A stretch of DNA of 34,893 nucleotides, from positions 1 to 34,893 of the forward strand of contig JAUUYL010000024.1 in NCBI GenBank assembly GCA_030590485.1. Reading direction: 5' to 3'. Below the pieces are notes generated by a model. It was given only the letters and a program-made list of their open reading frames with translations. It was not told where the DNA came from and did no database searches. Origin of the DNA: Lentisphaerota bacterium (GTDB lineage: Bacteria; Verrucomicrobiota; Kiritimatiellia; UBA8416; JAUUYL01). How positions within the stretch are numbered: position 1 is the stretch's first letter; every line of letters begins with the position of its first letter. Positions 24,756-32,885 of the stretch are shown here, piece by piece. The translations under genes were made by a program, and so were the position numbers.

Positions 24756-25877
24756 TTATTTCCGAAAAACGCCACCTGAAGCCTGACCAGCCTTCAGATG
24801 TTCAAAACGCGTTGTCAGCCCATCTACGATAAATGGCTGACCCGTGAACTTGATATCATGAAGCCTCTTGGCATATTCAAGCCGAACCATATTCTCTCCG
24901 CCTTTCCCCTCCAACGCTTTGTTCAGTTTCTTGATGCCTTCTGCGTCGGCTTTCTTGATCGCCAATGTTCCTTTTGCAAGTTTCTCCATCTGGTAGAGCT
25001 TTGCGAGGGCGGCAACTGTTTCTTTTTCATAGTAAGCATCAGCCAGCTTTCTCACCCGCTCAGATGTGGCTTCTTCAGCGATTGTCAGCTGCTTCATTGC
25101 ACCTTCAAATTGCTCTATGGCAACTTTTTTCTTGTTGCCCTCTATCACTATTGCGGTCAACTGCTTCTGCTTAGCTGCGTTGGCTTTTGACTGCTCTTCA
25201 AGAACGGCCTGATCGGCGAGCTTCTTCCTTTTGATCATAGCCTCATATTCAGCATAGAAAAGCGGACGCCTCGGTATGACAATACTGTCTATTCTTATCC
25301 CAAAAGGCTGAAGTCGCCGGTTTGCCTCGATCTTTGCCTGACCGACCTTGCCAGCTCTCAAGGAAGCATTATAAAACTCCTCAGTCTGAAGCTCTCCGAG
25401 ACTGTTACGACAGATTGATCTGATGTAGTCACGCGCCCATTTCATTTTGTACAGGTCGCCGGGGCCGGATGTCTTCAGTATCACCTCTGCCATATCAGGA
25501 TCTATTCTGTACTGAATTTTGAGGTCAACAAACACGTCACTGCCGTCAATCGTCTTTATTTTCAGGTCATCCTTACCTCTTCTGTCGCCAGTTCCTACGG
25601 TAGCCGTCATCTCCATCGTTTGAAGCGTCTTGTCGATAACATAGAATTCCTTTGTCAGGCCGTTAAAGATTTGCGCACCTGAATTTGGTATGACTGTGAT
25701 TTCACCCGAGATTTTGTTCAACAAGAACCCGATCTCCTCACCGCTTACCTGCTCAACACGCACAAGGTTGAAAACGAATATCATTACGCACAGGAATGCC
25801 ATGCCAACCCATATTAGCTTCCCCCCTAAGACTTTTTGTATTGCCTCTATGTCCACGTTGTTTTGCTGATCATACAT
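24756..25877 (-). CDS. SPFH/band 7 membrane protein (first of a pair)
   Basis: The 373-residue protein has a ~20-residue cytoplasmic leader and one membrane helix (about 20-43). The SPFH domain follows (about 43-230; VDLKIQYRI, LQTEEFYNAS), then a helical C-terminal region (about 230-345) with the RKKLADQAV motif shared with its neighbour. It probably builds a membrane scaffold with its paralogue, encoded 27 bp downstream. It follows the zinc-ribbon membrane protein gene by 25 bp. The lack of any protease gene nearby argues against a simple HflKC-FtsH set. Confidence 0.87.
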   Translation of the reverse strand: MYDQQNNVDIEAIQKVLGGKLIWVGMAFLCVMIFVFNLVRVEQVSGEEIGFLLNKISGEITVIPNSGAQIFNGLTKEFYVIDKTLQTMEMTATVGTGDRRGKDDLKIKTIDGSDVFVDLKIQYRIDPDMAEVILKTSGPGDLYKMKWARDYIRSICRNSLGELQTEEFYNASLRAGKVGQAKIEANRRLQPFGIRIDSIVIPRRPLFYAEYEAMIKRKKLADQAVLEEQSKANAAKQKQLTAIVIEGNKKKVAIEQFEGAMKQLTIAEEATSERVRKLADAYYEKETVAALAKLYQMEKLAKGTLAIKKADAEGIKKLNKALEGKGGENMVRLEYAKRLHDIKFTGQPFIVDGLTTRFEHLKAGQASGGVFRK

Positions 25878-25902
25878 TTTGCTTCTCCTAATGGTTTATC
25901 TG

Positions 25903-26733
25903 TTATTCTTCAACTTTCTTACGTCGGCGCCATATCACCACTGACATAGCCGGCCCGATAATGGCAAGCAACAACAGTAGAAAAGGGAATGGTATACCAT
26001 AAAAAGCCAAACATACCATTGCTAAAAAAAGAAACCCCAAGCTGATCATGATTTTTGTTATCTTGATCTCAATTTCTTCCATAACCGAAGCGGGGTAGCT
26101 CATGATTACATCCATATTGGAATCATAATAATCACGCGGGTATTCCACCTCCGGGAAATGATATCTGACTACGCCCTGCTCTCGGTCAAGCTCCTGCTTG
26201 ACGGAATGATTGATAGCCATTTTCTCCAGCTTCTTCCTGGTGCTTCTCAATGTATATGGCGAGGTTCCTGCAAGAGCATCAGCCTGAACACAGCTGCCCT
26301 TTGCGGTTGCATGATACAGAAAATCATGTTCGTATGCCGCGTATGCAGGCCAACCGGTCGTTTCCGCAAGATTGTTCATCTCGCTATGAAGCAGATCTGA
26401 ACATTGATTGCAAATTACAGCCTTGCTCTCTCGATGCATCGCCGTGTCGCAGCCAATACAATGCTCCGCATTCAACATGTCAGACTCTTTCTTTCGATCT
26501 TTGAACGCCGTGAACTCATACTCGGCATAATCACTGCCCGGCATCTTCGTCACAGTTGTGCCGTCCACCATCTGGTTTAAAGCATCTTGTACGATGCCGA
26601 TAGATAACGGAAGGTAAGGCAATACATGACTGGGTGTTATCCGGCCTGAATTCTTCTCCGCAACACGGCGAGATATATTTTCAATAATATTGAGTGCACC
26701 GTCGCTTAGCTTGCTTGCTGCTGCTTGAGCCAT
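25903..26733 (-). CDS. membrane-anchored zinc-ribbon protein of unknown family
   Basis: A 276-residue protein with a helical N-terminal part (about 1-70) whose pattern fits a winged helix. A four-cysteine zinc-binding unit with two CxxC pairs follows (CIGC and CNQC, about 20 residues apart). A second helical and basic segment (about 110-200) may be another winged helix. Two adjacent membrane helices lie near residues 225-270, with a cytoplasmic RRRKK tail. The ATG at 26733 has a clear GGAGG site; the ATG at 26757 precedes that site and is rejected. I do not recognise the family. Its place between a PspA-like gene and two SPFH genes suggests it links a cytosolic signal or nucleic acid to the membrane; this is inference. 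Confidence 0.7.
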   Translation of the reverse strand: MAQAAASKLSDGALNIIENISRRVAEKNSGRITPSHVLPYLPLSIGIVQDALNQMVDGTTVTKMPGSDYAEYEFTAFKDRKKESDMLNAEHCIGCDTAMHRESKAVICNQCSDLLHSEMNNLAETTGWPAYAAYEHDFLYHATAKGSCVQADALAGTSPYTLRSTRKKLEKMAINHSVKQELDREQGVVRYHFPEVEYPRDYYDSNMDVIMSYPASVMEEIEIKITKIMISLGFLFLAMVCLAFYGIPFPFLLLLLAIIGPAMSVVIWRRRKKVEE

Positions 26734-26782
26734 CTCCCTACCTCCATCGTATTGCATATGTAGTTGTGATTAAATTCGCGAA

Positions 26783-27178
26783 CTAGAGTGAGTTTAGATA
26801 TTCTTCGAGCTTTCCGTATTTCTTAGAGACACCTGTATGGGCATCCGCGGCATCATTCAGGCTTGAGCCCGCCGCTATCTGCTCACCTCGCACTTGCGCC
26901 TCCTTCAGTAGTCCTTCAAGTTTATTCAGAAGCTCTTTCTGCGCTATTGTCGATTCAGTCGCCTTTTCCAACTCAGCCGCTAATTGATCAGCGCCTTCCT
27001 CAACACGAGTCCTTAATCTGTTTTCGGCGGATATTGATTTTGCCGCTTCTGTTCGAATCGTGATAGCGTGTTGTTCAAGCGCTCCGATCAATTCAGCGAT
27101 AAGATCACTAGGCTCCATGGCTCGCAGGAGCATATCATTGATATTGATTGCCAGTGTCTGTCTCATTTTCTCCAGCAT
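26783..27178 (-). CDS. short PspA/Vipp1-like coiled-coil protein
   Basis: A 131-residue, almost wholly helical protein. Its first ~65 residues follow the PspA/IM30 pattern closely: an ININDMLLRAMEP segment like the NIN..L.KAEDP of PspA, then L...I..LEQ......TEAAKSISAENRLRTRVEE. PspA is ~220 residues, so the C-terminal helices are missing or reduced and replaced by a short tail. PspA-family proteins are ESCRT-III-like and form rods and rings on stressed membranes. ATG 27178 is set five bases after GGAGG; ATGs at 27181 and 27190 are possible. It is the first gene of the four-gene operon. Confidence 0.7.
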   Translation of the reverse strand: MLEKMRQTLAININDMLLRAMEPSDLIAELIGALEQHAITIRTEAAKSISAENRLRTRVEEGADQLAAELEKATESTIAQKELLNKLEGLLKEAQVRGEQIAAGSSLNDAADAHTGVSKKYGKLEEYLNSL

Positions 27179-27235
27179 CATGTCCTCCATCCTGATGATT
27201 TGATCCAGACTACATCAATCGGGTGCAAGCCCGCC

Positions 27236-27262
27236 ATTATAATATTCAGCTATTTCTGTAAA
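27236..27262 (-). promoter_or_regulatory. sigma-70-type promoter candidate for the PspA/SPFH operon
   Basis: On the minus strand TTTACA (27262-27257) and a perfect TATAAT (27241-27236) are separated by 15 bp, about 57 bp upstream of the ATG at 27178. The spacer is short, so the -35 is uncertain. A sigma-54 site, as used by E. coli pspA, is not seen. Confidence 0.45.
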
Positions 27263-27477
27263 GAATCCCGAGGGGCAATGTCATTCGAATCCTGCTTAGA
27301 GCCTTGTTTAAGGGTGTGTTTTGGCTTGTCCTGTCTGCCCTGAAACAGAAATATTTGGCGTAACATATTGCGGGGGAGTATGTTGGAGGTTTCCTCCTTT
27401 GCTTTTCGGTATTGTTTTTGTAATGATTAAACGAATGAAGAAAGAGCGTCGTGCTGCAACCGCTTGAGGAGGCGTTT

Positions 27478-28311
27478 TCAGGTAAGTTTATAGAGTTTGA
27501 GACATTGGCGAAAGTCTTGGGGGAGTGGGGCGCGTGCTTTGATTGTTTTGCCTGACTGTGGGTGGTCGAATTTAAGGCTTGATGCGTGGAGCATTTGGCG
27601 TTCGACTTTCATGGCTTTGTCAGTGGTTTTTCGGCCGGTCCCGTAATGTCTGTCGCCTATGACGTAATGTTGTTTTGCGGCCAGATGTTTTCTGATCTGG
27701 TGTGTTCGGCCGGTTTTGATTCGAACTGAGATATGGCTTGCTTCCCTATTCGCGTCCAGTCTTTTTATGCTGGTGACGGCTTGTTGGCCGTCAATAGTCT
27801 GTCTAATAGTCTGTTGTAGCTCTTCTACTCTTCCGGAGACGATGACGTGGTATGTCTTCTCGATTTGATGTTCTTTGAATAGAGGGATGGTTCTTTCGAG
27901 TATGGATCGGTCTTTTGCGAAGAGCAGGCAGCCTGATGTGTCCTTATCCAGCCGGTGGACGCTGAGGATAGTGGGCATATTGAGTGTCTCGCGCAGGGCT
28001 GATTCGACGCTATTGTCGCCGTTGGCAAGGAGCCCAGGTCTTTTGTTTGCGATGATATAGGATGTATCCTCGTAGAGGATCTCTACTTTCTCGTCATTGG
28101 ATTGTGTCTTGATGTTTGTGAGGATTTCGATGTAGTCGTCATTTTTCAGTTTATGTTTTGCCATCCAGGTACGTTTGCGATTGATGAATACGCCGCGTGA
28201 ATCGAGCAGGGCTTTGGCTTTTTTCTTTGAAATAGCGAGTTTTTCGGAGATGAACTGGAGTATGGTGGTTCCTTCTTCCGTGCTTACGACTGTGAATTTT
28301 GTTGTATTCAT
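27478..28311 (-). CDS. RluA-family 23S/tRNA pseudouridine synthase
   Basis: The 277-residue enzyme has an N-terminal S4 RNA-binding domain (about 15-70) and a catalytic domain with the RluA signature HRLDKDTSG, including the catalytic aspartate. It also has KTGRTHQIRKHL and the GDRHYG segment. It isomerises uridine to pseudouridine in structured RNA; the site cannot be named from sequence. The ATG at 28311 (MNTTKFTVV) is preferred over 28329. It is divergent from the GreA gene. Confidence 0.94.
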   Translation of the reverse strand: MNTTKFTVVSTEEGTTILQFISEKLAISKKKAKALLDSRGVFINRKRTWMAKHKLKNDDYIEILTNIKTQSNDEKVEILYEDTSYIIANKRPGLLANGDNSVESALRETLNMPTILSVHRLDKDTSGCLLFAKDRSILERTIPLFKEHQIEKTYHVIVSGRVEELQQTIRQTIDGQQAVTSIKRLDANREASHISVRIKTGRTHQIRKHLAAKQHYVIGDRHYGTGRKTTDKAMKVERQMLHASSLKFDHPQSGKTIKARAPLPQDFRQCLKLYKLT

Positions 28312-28336
28312 GGCGGAGGCAAGATACAAGAATAAA

Positions 28337-28357
28337 GTTCGAGTGTCGAGTGTGGAG
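28337..28357. repeat. TGTCGAG heptamer array
   Basis: GTTCGAG-TGTCGAG-TGTGGAG, three exact-period 7-bp units between the divergent rluA-type and greA genes. Confidence 0.6.
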
Positions 28358-28486
28358 TGATTTATGGGCTGTGGAGAAGTTTGCCCGCCCGGCTCCCCCC
28401 GTCGCTAGATACCCGGGATTTGCGCAGATTGGGACTTGTGGGCTTTGAATAGAGATTACGAATAAGAATAGGAGTGGAATAAAGAG

Positions 28487-30661
28487 ATGGTTGATGTTTT
28501 GAATTTGAAGACGATGGAGGAGAGGGAGGAGTGGTTTTTGGCTTCTCTTTCGCAGGATGAGATGCCGATTGTTCAGATGCTTGAAGTTGTGAAGACGCAG
28601 GCTGATGGTGATGATGGGATGGAATGTTCTGACGGCTGGATTGGTTTATTGATAGATGAGTTGGCGGGTAAGGGTGCGAAGACGTCTGCATTGCAGGTAT
28701 TGACCGTTCGGGCGTTGATGAGCAAGGGGGATGACAGTTATCGCGGGGCGTGTAAAGCTTCTGCGCTCAAGGTGTTTAATGACAGGGTTGGTAAGATTCT
28801 TGTAGATAGTTGCGGATTTGATGAGAGGATCCCGGTTCTTGAATGTTTGCGCAGGCTGGATGTGTTGCGCAGACTCAAGGAGGGAAAGCTTTGCTCTGAG
28901 AAGACCTGGGGGTTTGGTGCTGTTCAGCGGGTTGATGAGTTTTACAAGAAGGTAACGATAGATTTTAGCAAGAAGTCGGGGCATCAGATGTCGTTTGCAT
29001 ATGCAGCGGAGTCTTTGATGGTGTTGGAGGATGATCATTTGTTCGCCATCAAGTACAAGGACCCGGAAAGAATTGTGGCGATGGTCAAGGAGAGTCCTAC
29101 AGAGGTTGCCAAGCTTGTTTTAAGCAGTGTGGGGGAAATGAGTGCTGTGGCGTTGCAGGAGTGTTTGCTGGAGCATGATATTCTGGCGGCTGATGAATGG
29201 AAAGGGTTTTGGGATAAAGCGCGCAAGGGCTTGAAGGCTGATCCTTTGGTTGATGTTCCATCGAAGCGTAGTGAGCCTATTCGGCTTCTTGATGCTGCAA
29301 AGGCGTATGATGATGCTTGGTTTGCTGATTTTGCCAAGGAGAGTGATGTTGATAATGTGCTTCTTATGTTGGAAGAGTTGATTTCCGAGTATGATTTGGG
29401 CGATTTGAATGATGCTGGTCGGGATGCGATTCTGGACAGGCTGCATTTTGCGTTCAAGGCGGATGACACGTCGAATCCTGGGCGTCTTGCAAAAACGATG
29501 CTTTTGTCGGAGTCTTTTGGGTTAGATGAAGAGGCTTTGGGTCGGGAAGATATTCTTGAGTCATTTTTCAAGGGGGGTGCTTTTATCGATGCATCTGCTG
29601 GTATTCCGACACGATTTCTGCAGAGGTTTATCAAGGCGTTATCGGCGCATGACGAAGAGAGGTTCCGTGGTCTTGTGTTGGGTGGATTTACAAGGATGCC
29701 GCTGGCTGTCTTGAATGCGGTTATGGAGTATCTTTTGGAGACTGGTCGGAAGCAGGACATTCTTGACACATTGACGGCGGCGTTTAACAAGCGAAGTGTG
29801 GCGCCTGCGCCATTGTTATGGCTGGCGCGGCGGGATGATATTTTGACTTCTGATGGGACATTGTCATTTTACAATCTCCTGCAGCAGATGTTGTTTGCGT
29901 ATGAGGGGTCATATAACGGGATGCAGTTGAAGCTGCGGAACCAGCTGGGCGTTTTGTTCCTGCAGACTGGTTGGTTGACTGGGATATTGGCGAAGCTTAC
30001 GGATCTTCAGCGTGCGGATATTTTGAGGCGTGTCAAGATGCAGTCCGGATGGGAGGCATCTGATCGGCGTTCGCTTATGGGTAAGATGATCAAGCTGTAT
30101 CCAGAGCTGGCGACTGTTGTGGCGACGCGTAGTGCTAAGGTGGAGGAGCCGGTCAGGCTGGGGCGTTATACGTCGTATCGTTCTTTCAGGGAGAAGCAGG
30201 ATCAGCTGAAGAAAGTTGTTGATGTGGATATCCCGGCTAACAGCAAGGAAATCGGTATTGCGCGGAGTTATGGGGATTTGCGTGAGAATGCTGAGTATGA
30301 GACTGCGAAGCAGAATCAGGGTATTTTGATGAAACGCAAGACTGAGTTGGAGTATGATTTGGTGCAGGTTCAGGCGTCTGATTTCAGTCAGTATGAAGCT
30401 GACGGTGTGGGGATGGGTACATGTGTTACGCTTAAGGGTGAGTCGGGTGGCGAGAAGGTATTTAATGTTCTGGGTGAGTGGGACAGTGATGAGGGGTTGA
30501 GTATTATTTCCAGTCGGAGTGGACTTGCTGAGGTTTTGATTGGGAAGGTGGCTGGTGATACAGTTGAGTTGCCTGGTGTGGATGAGGCTTATGAGATTGT
30601 TGAGGTAGCTAAGGTCTCGGACGAGATCAAGGCCTGGATGGCAGTCATGCCTGAGGGTTGA
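28487..30661 (+). CDS. greA: giant GreA-type transcription elongation factor with ~560-residue N-terminal extension
   Basis: The 724-residue protein ends in a complete GreA module (about 565-724). It has the coiled-coil tip DLRENAEY, which carries the acidic residues that insert into the RNA polymerase secondary channel to stimulate cleavage of backtracked RNA, and the C-terminal FKBP-like domain (GTCVTLKG, IGKVAGDTVELPG). The first ~560 residues are helical and repeat-like (TPR/HEAT character by eye), with no motif I can name. Chlamydial GreA proteins share this long architecture (about 715 residues), whereas E. coli GreA has 158. It stands alone. The ATG at 28487 lies after a weak AAAGAG site. 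Confidence 0.9.
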   Translation: MVDVLNLKTMEEREEWFLASLSQDEMPIVQMLEVVKTQADGDDGMECSDGWIGLLIDELAGKGAKTSALQVLTVRALMSKGDDSYRGACKASALKVFNDRVGKILVDSCGFDERIPVLECLRRLDVLRRLKEGKLCSEKTWGFGAVQRVDEFYKKVTIDFSKKSGHQMSFAYAAESLMVLEDDHLFAIKYKDPERIVAMVKESPTEVAKLVLSSVGEMSAVALQECLLEHDILAADEWKGFWDKARKGLKADPLVDVPSKRSEPIRLLDAAKAYDDAWFADFAKESDVDNVLLMLEELISEYDLGDLNDAGRDAILDRLHFAFKADDTSNPGRLAKTMLLSESFGLDEEALGREDILESFFKGGAFIDASAGIPTRFLQRFIKALSAHDEERFRGLVLGGFTRMPLAVLNAVMEYLLETGRKQDILDTLTAAFNKRSVAPAPLLWLARRDDILTSDGTLSFYNLLQQMLFAYEGSYNGMQLKLRNQLGVLFLQTGWLTGILAKLTDLQRADILRRVKMQSGWEASDRRSLMGKMIKLYPELATVVATRSAKVEEPVRLGRYTSYRSFREKQDQLKKVVDVDIPANSKEIGIARSYGDLRENAEYETAKQNQGILMKRKTELEYDLVQVQASDFSQYEADGVGMGTCVTLKGESGGEKVFNVLGEWDSDEGLSIISSRSGLAEVLIGKVAGDTVELPGVDEAYEIVEVAKVSDEIKAWMAVMPEG

Positions 30662-30836
30662 TTGGTTCTGATAGAGCCAAGGCAAAGCGAATAACCGTTT
30701 CGGAAGTTAATCGCAACTTATCTCTTTCATAGTCTGAAGCAAGAGCCTGAATAAGACCTATCTTATTGGCTAGGTCAACTTGTGTGTATCCTCGCTTTTT
30801 CCGAATACATGCAAGTCTTTCTCCTATCGTTTCTTT
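30645..30836 (-). pseudogene. XRE-family helix-turn-helix regulator remnant
   Basis: A 63-codon open frame on the minus strand reads ETIGERLACIRKKRGYTQ, then VDLANKIGLIQALASDYER. This is a clear HTH_3 domain with the TQ-x-LA-x-KIG helix-turn-helix. There is no start codon: the frame is preceded in phase by TGA (30839-30837), and an ATG directly before that stop suggests damage at the 5' end. The frame overlaps the end of greA. Small XRE genes of this type often accompany REP-associated transposases in these genomes. Confidence 0.7.
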
Positions 30837-30840
30837 TCAC

Positions 30841-31149
30841 ATTTTCAATGGAGGAAGCTTTAATTTTGATCTTTTGGGCATGACGAGAATCAGTATACCA
30901 GGACCCTTTCTAGCAATCTAGTTGTTGAAATATCGTTTGATAGTTTGCGTGCAGTTGTGGCGTCGGATGGATTGGGCGAGGAAGAACCGCCTCACCCTGA
31001 TGATGCGGAAGATCCTCCTCATCCTGCAAACGTTACAGAATATGCCGATAGTAATATTGACACTTCAGGTATTTTTTCACTCCATTTAGTGAATTTTTGA
31101 GGGCAAACGATAAATATGCTATAAAATAAGTTGCATTGCTCCTGAATAT
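30841..31149. other. gene-free stretch between XRE remnant and ATPase
   Basis: A plus-strand frame reads an acidic, Pro-rich segment (EEPPHPDD, AEDPPHP) around 30978-31030 and ends at TGA near 31100, but it has no start. It may be the tail of another broken gene. The last 60 bp are A/T-rich. Nothing else is recognised. Confidence 0.35.
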
Positions 31150-31188
31150 TGCCTATAAAATGGGTATTTATTAGCAGAAATATAGGCA
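31150..31188. promoter_or_regulatory. inverted repeat before the ATPase gene
   Basis: TGCCTATA (31150-31157) and TATAGGCA (31181-31188) are exact inverted repeats in A/T-rich DNA, ending four bases before the ATG. TATAAAAT occurs just inside the left arm and a related TATAAAAT at 31129 (CTATAAAATAAG). A possible operator or promoter region. Confidence 0.45.
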
Positions 31189-31192
31189 TAAA

Positions 31193-32530
31193 ATGTACTT
31201 TAGAACAATTCTTGATGAGCTGGATGTATGGAGTAACTCAGCCAACCGGAAACCACTGATACTACGCGGGGCTAGGCAAGTAGGTAAAACCTCTGCAGTG
31301 AGAATGTTCTCCGAACGCTACGACGAATACCTCGAGTTCAATCTGGAACAAAAACCCGATCGAGATCTTTTTGCAAATGATCTCGATGCCAAAGAGTTGC
31401 TACAACTACTCCTCATTTCTCGACAACGTACAGGAGAAGGCAAAATTCTGATATTTATTGATGAGATCCAACAATCACCGCAAGCAGTTCAAGTTCTCAG
31501 ATATTTCTATGAGGAGTGTCCGCACATCCATGTTGTCGCAGCGGGATCACTTCTCGAAATCATGATGCATAAAGAGGACATCAGCTTTCCAGTGGGCAGA
31601 GTGGAATATCGCAATATGTATCCTCTCACCTTCAAGGAATTTATGTCAGCTACGGGACAGCAGCAGCTTCTAGAACAAATTGGCTCCGAGCCGCTGTCAA
31701 CCCCGCTCCATTCTCTGGCTCTAAAAAGCTTCCACCGATATGTTCTCGTAGGAGGAATGCCGGAAATTGTACAGCATTACAGTGAGCATGAGGATATTCC
31801 GGCACTCAACCCTATCTACAACAACCTGCTTACGACCTACACCGATGATATCAGCAAATATGCCCGAACTAAATTGAGCGTTCCCATACTACGGCACTGT
31901 TTGGAGATGGCTCCATTTGAGGCTGGTAAACGAATAAAATATGCCGGATTCGGTCAGTCCAACTACTCGTCAAGAGAGATCGGGGAAGCTCTCAAAACTT
32001 TGGAACGCGCCATGATTCTACAGTTACTAGCGCCCTCGACATCGCTGAGAATTCCTATCATACCAGACTTCAAGAAGTCACCCAAACTCCAATTTCTTGA
32101 TACAGGACTAATCAATTACTTCGTGGGCTTGCAACAATATTTCTTTTCCGAGGAAGATCTTCAATCCATCTACCGAGGTATACTGGCAGAGCACATTGTA
32201 ATGCAGGAGATTCTGGCACTGGAAGGAAACAGGCTCAAGAAAAACTGCTTCTGGGTGAGAGAAAAAGGGACATCCAATGCAGAGGTCGACCTGCTTCTAC
32301 AGCACAATGAAATGCTAATCCCAATCGAGGTAAAAGCAGGCGCTGCCGGTCGACTTCGCTCCCTGCACTCGTTCATTGACCTAAGTAAGAATAAGTTTGC
32401 CGTGCGTATATCGTCAGCCCCCTTCAGTATTGATCACATTGCAACCACAGTGGGGCAAGAATACACACTAATGTCAGTGCCATTCTATCAATGCTCAAAT
32501 CTCAGAGCTTTGTTTGAAAAACATATATAG
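31193..32530 (+). CDS. AAA_14/DUF4143 ATPase
   Basis: The 445-residue protein has an N-terminal AAA-type P-loop (Walker A GARQVGKT at about 26-33), Walker B ILIFIDEIQQ and a sensor arginine region (AAGSLLE). A C-terminal DUF4143 domain has a nuclease-like pattern NAEVDLLL...IPIEVKAG, typical of the PD-(D/E)xK fold. Family members are common accessory genes in bacteria and archaea, and their role is not well defined. Codon choice differs from the flanking genes (more C- and A-ending codons), and the gene is surrounded by broken mobile genes, which suggests transfer. Confidence 0.9.
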   Translation: MYFRTILDELDVWSNSANRKPLILRGARQVGKTSAVRMFSERYDEYLEFNLEQKPDRDLFANDLDAKELLQLLLISRQRTGEGKILIFIDEIQQSPQAVQVLRYFYEECPHIHVVAAGSLLEIMMHKEDISFPVGRVEYRNMYPLTFKEFMSATGQQQLLEQIGSEPLSTPLHSLALKSFHRYVLVGGMPEIVQHYSEHEDIPALNPIYNNLLTTYTDDISKYARTKLSVPILRHCLEMAPFEAGKRIKYAGFGQSNYSSREIGEALKTLERAMILQLLAPSTSLRIPIIPDFKKSPKLQFLDTGLINYFVGLQQYFFSEEDLQSIYRGILAEHIVMQEILALEGNRLKKNCFWVREKGTSNAEVDLLLQHNEMLIPIEVKAGAAGRLRSLHSFIDLSKNKFAVRISSAPFSIDHIATTVGQEYTLMSVPFYQCSNLRALFEKHI

Positions 32531-32572
32531 GGGAAGCTCCAGCCAAGTATGGCATATAACACGAAGTAAAAA

Positions 32573-32656
32573 TGCCGGGGGGGGGACTCGAACCCCCACA
32601 CTGTTACCAGCGCCAGATTTTGAGTCTGGTGCGTCTGCCAATTCCGCCACCCCGGC
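32573..32656 (-). tRNA. tRNA-Leu(CAA)
   Basis: On the minus strand the 84-nt sequence has acceptor arms GCCGGGG / CCCCGGC, a D-arm with GGCAGAC, and anticodon stem-loop CCAGA-CTCAAAA-TCTGG, giving anticodon CAA. It has a variable arm of leucine type (GCGCTGGTAACAGTG) and T-loop GTTCGAGTC. The discriminator is A; CCA is not encoded. A T-run follows. Confidence 0.96.
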
Positions 32657-32671
32657 GATAGAGAGGTACAG

Positions 32672-32699
32672 TAAATACCATATTGATTGGTAATTTCAA
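32672..32699 (-). promoter_or_regulatory. promoter candidate for tRNA-Leu
   Basis: Minus-strand TTGAAA (32699-32694) and TATTTA (32677-32672) are separated by 16 bp. The -10 ends 15 bp before the mature tRNA 5' end. Confidence 0.55.
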
Positions 32700-32732
32700 T
32701 ATAAAAGCTACGAAGCGCTTTGAATCAAAATA

Positions 32733-32835
32733 AATTCCATAGGAATTCCATAGGGACAACCATTTATTGTAGTGGAAACCCCTACAAGCTAATCAGGGTT
32801 TTCCCTACAAGAGAAATCAGGGTGTGCCCCTACAG
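32733..32835. repeat. REP-like repeats upstream of a transposase remnant
   Basis: AATTCCATAGG occurs twice in tandem (32733-32754). Then CCCTACAAG-x(2-3)-AATCAGGGT occurs twice (32780-32799 and 32803-32823), with a third partial CCCTACA at 32828. Repeats with CCCTAC cores beside a REP-associated transposase fit the REP/RAYT association. Confidence 0.55.
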
Positions 32836-32885
32836 ACAAGACTGTTTAGTTGAGCTATTATTCTCCTAAATAAAGGGAGAGTAAT

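Noticed and set aside
27220-27240. Sigma-54 promoter for the PspA-like operon (TGGC...TTGCA on the minus strand)
   Set aside because: The GG-GC spacing is about three bases too short for a sigma-54 site; a sigma-70-type TATAAT lies nearby.
30900-31100. Acidic proline-rich plus-strand frame as a gene
   Set aside because: No start codon or ribosome-binding site and no recognisable family; perhaps a fragment.
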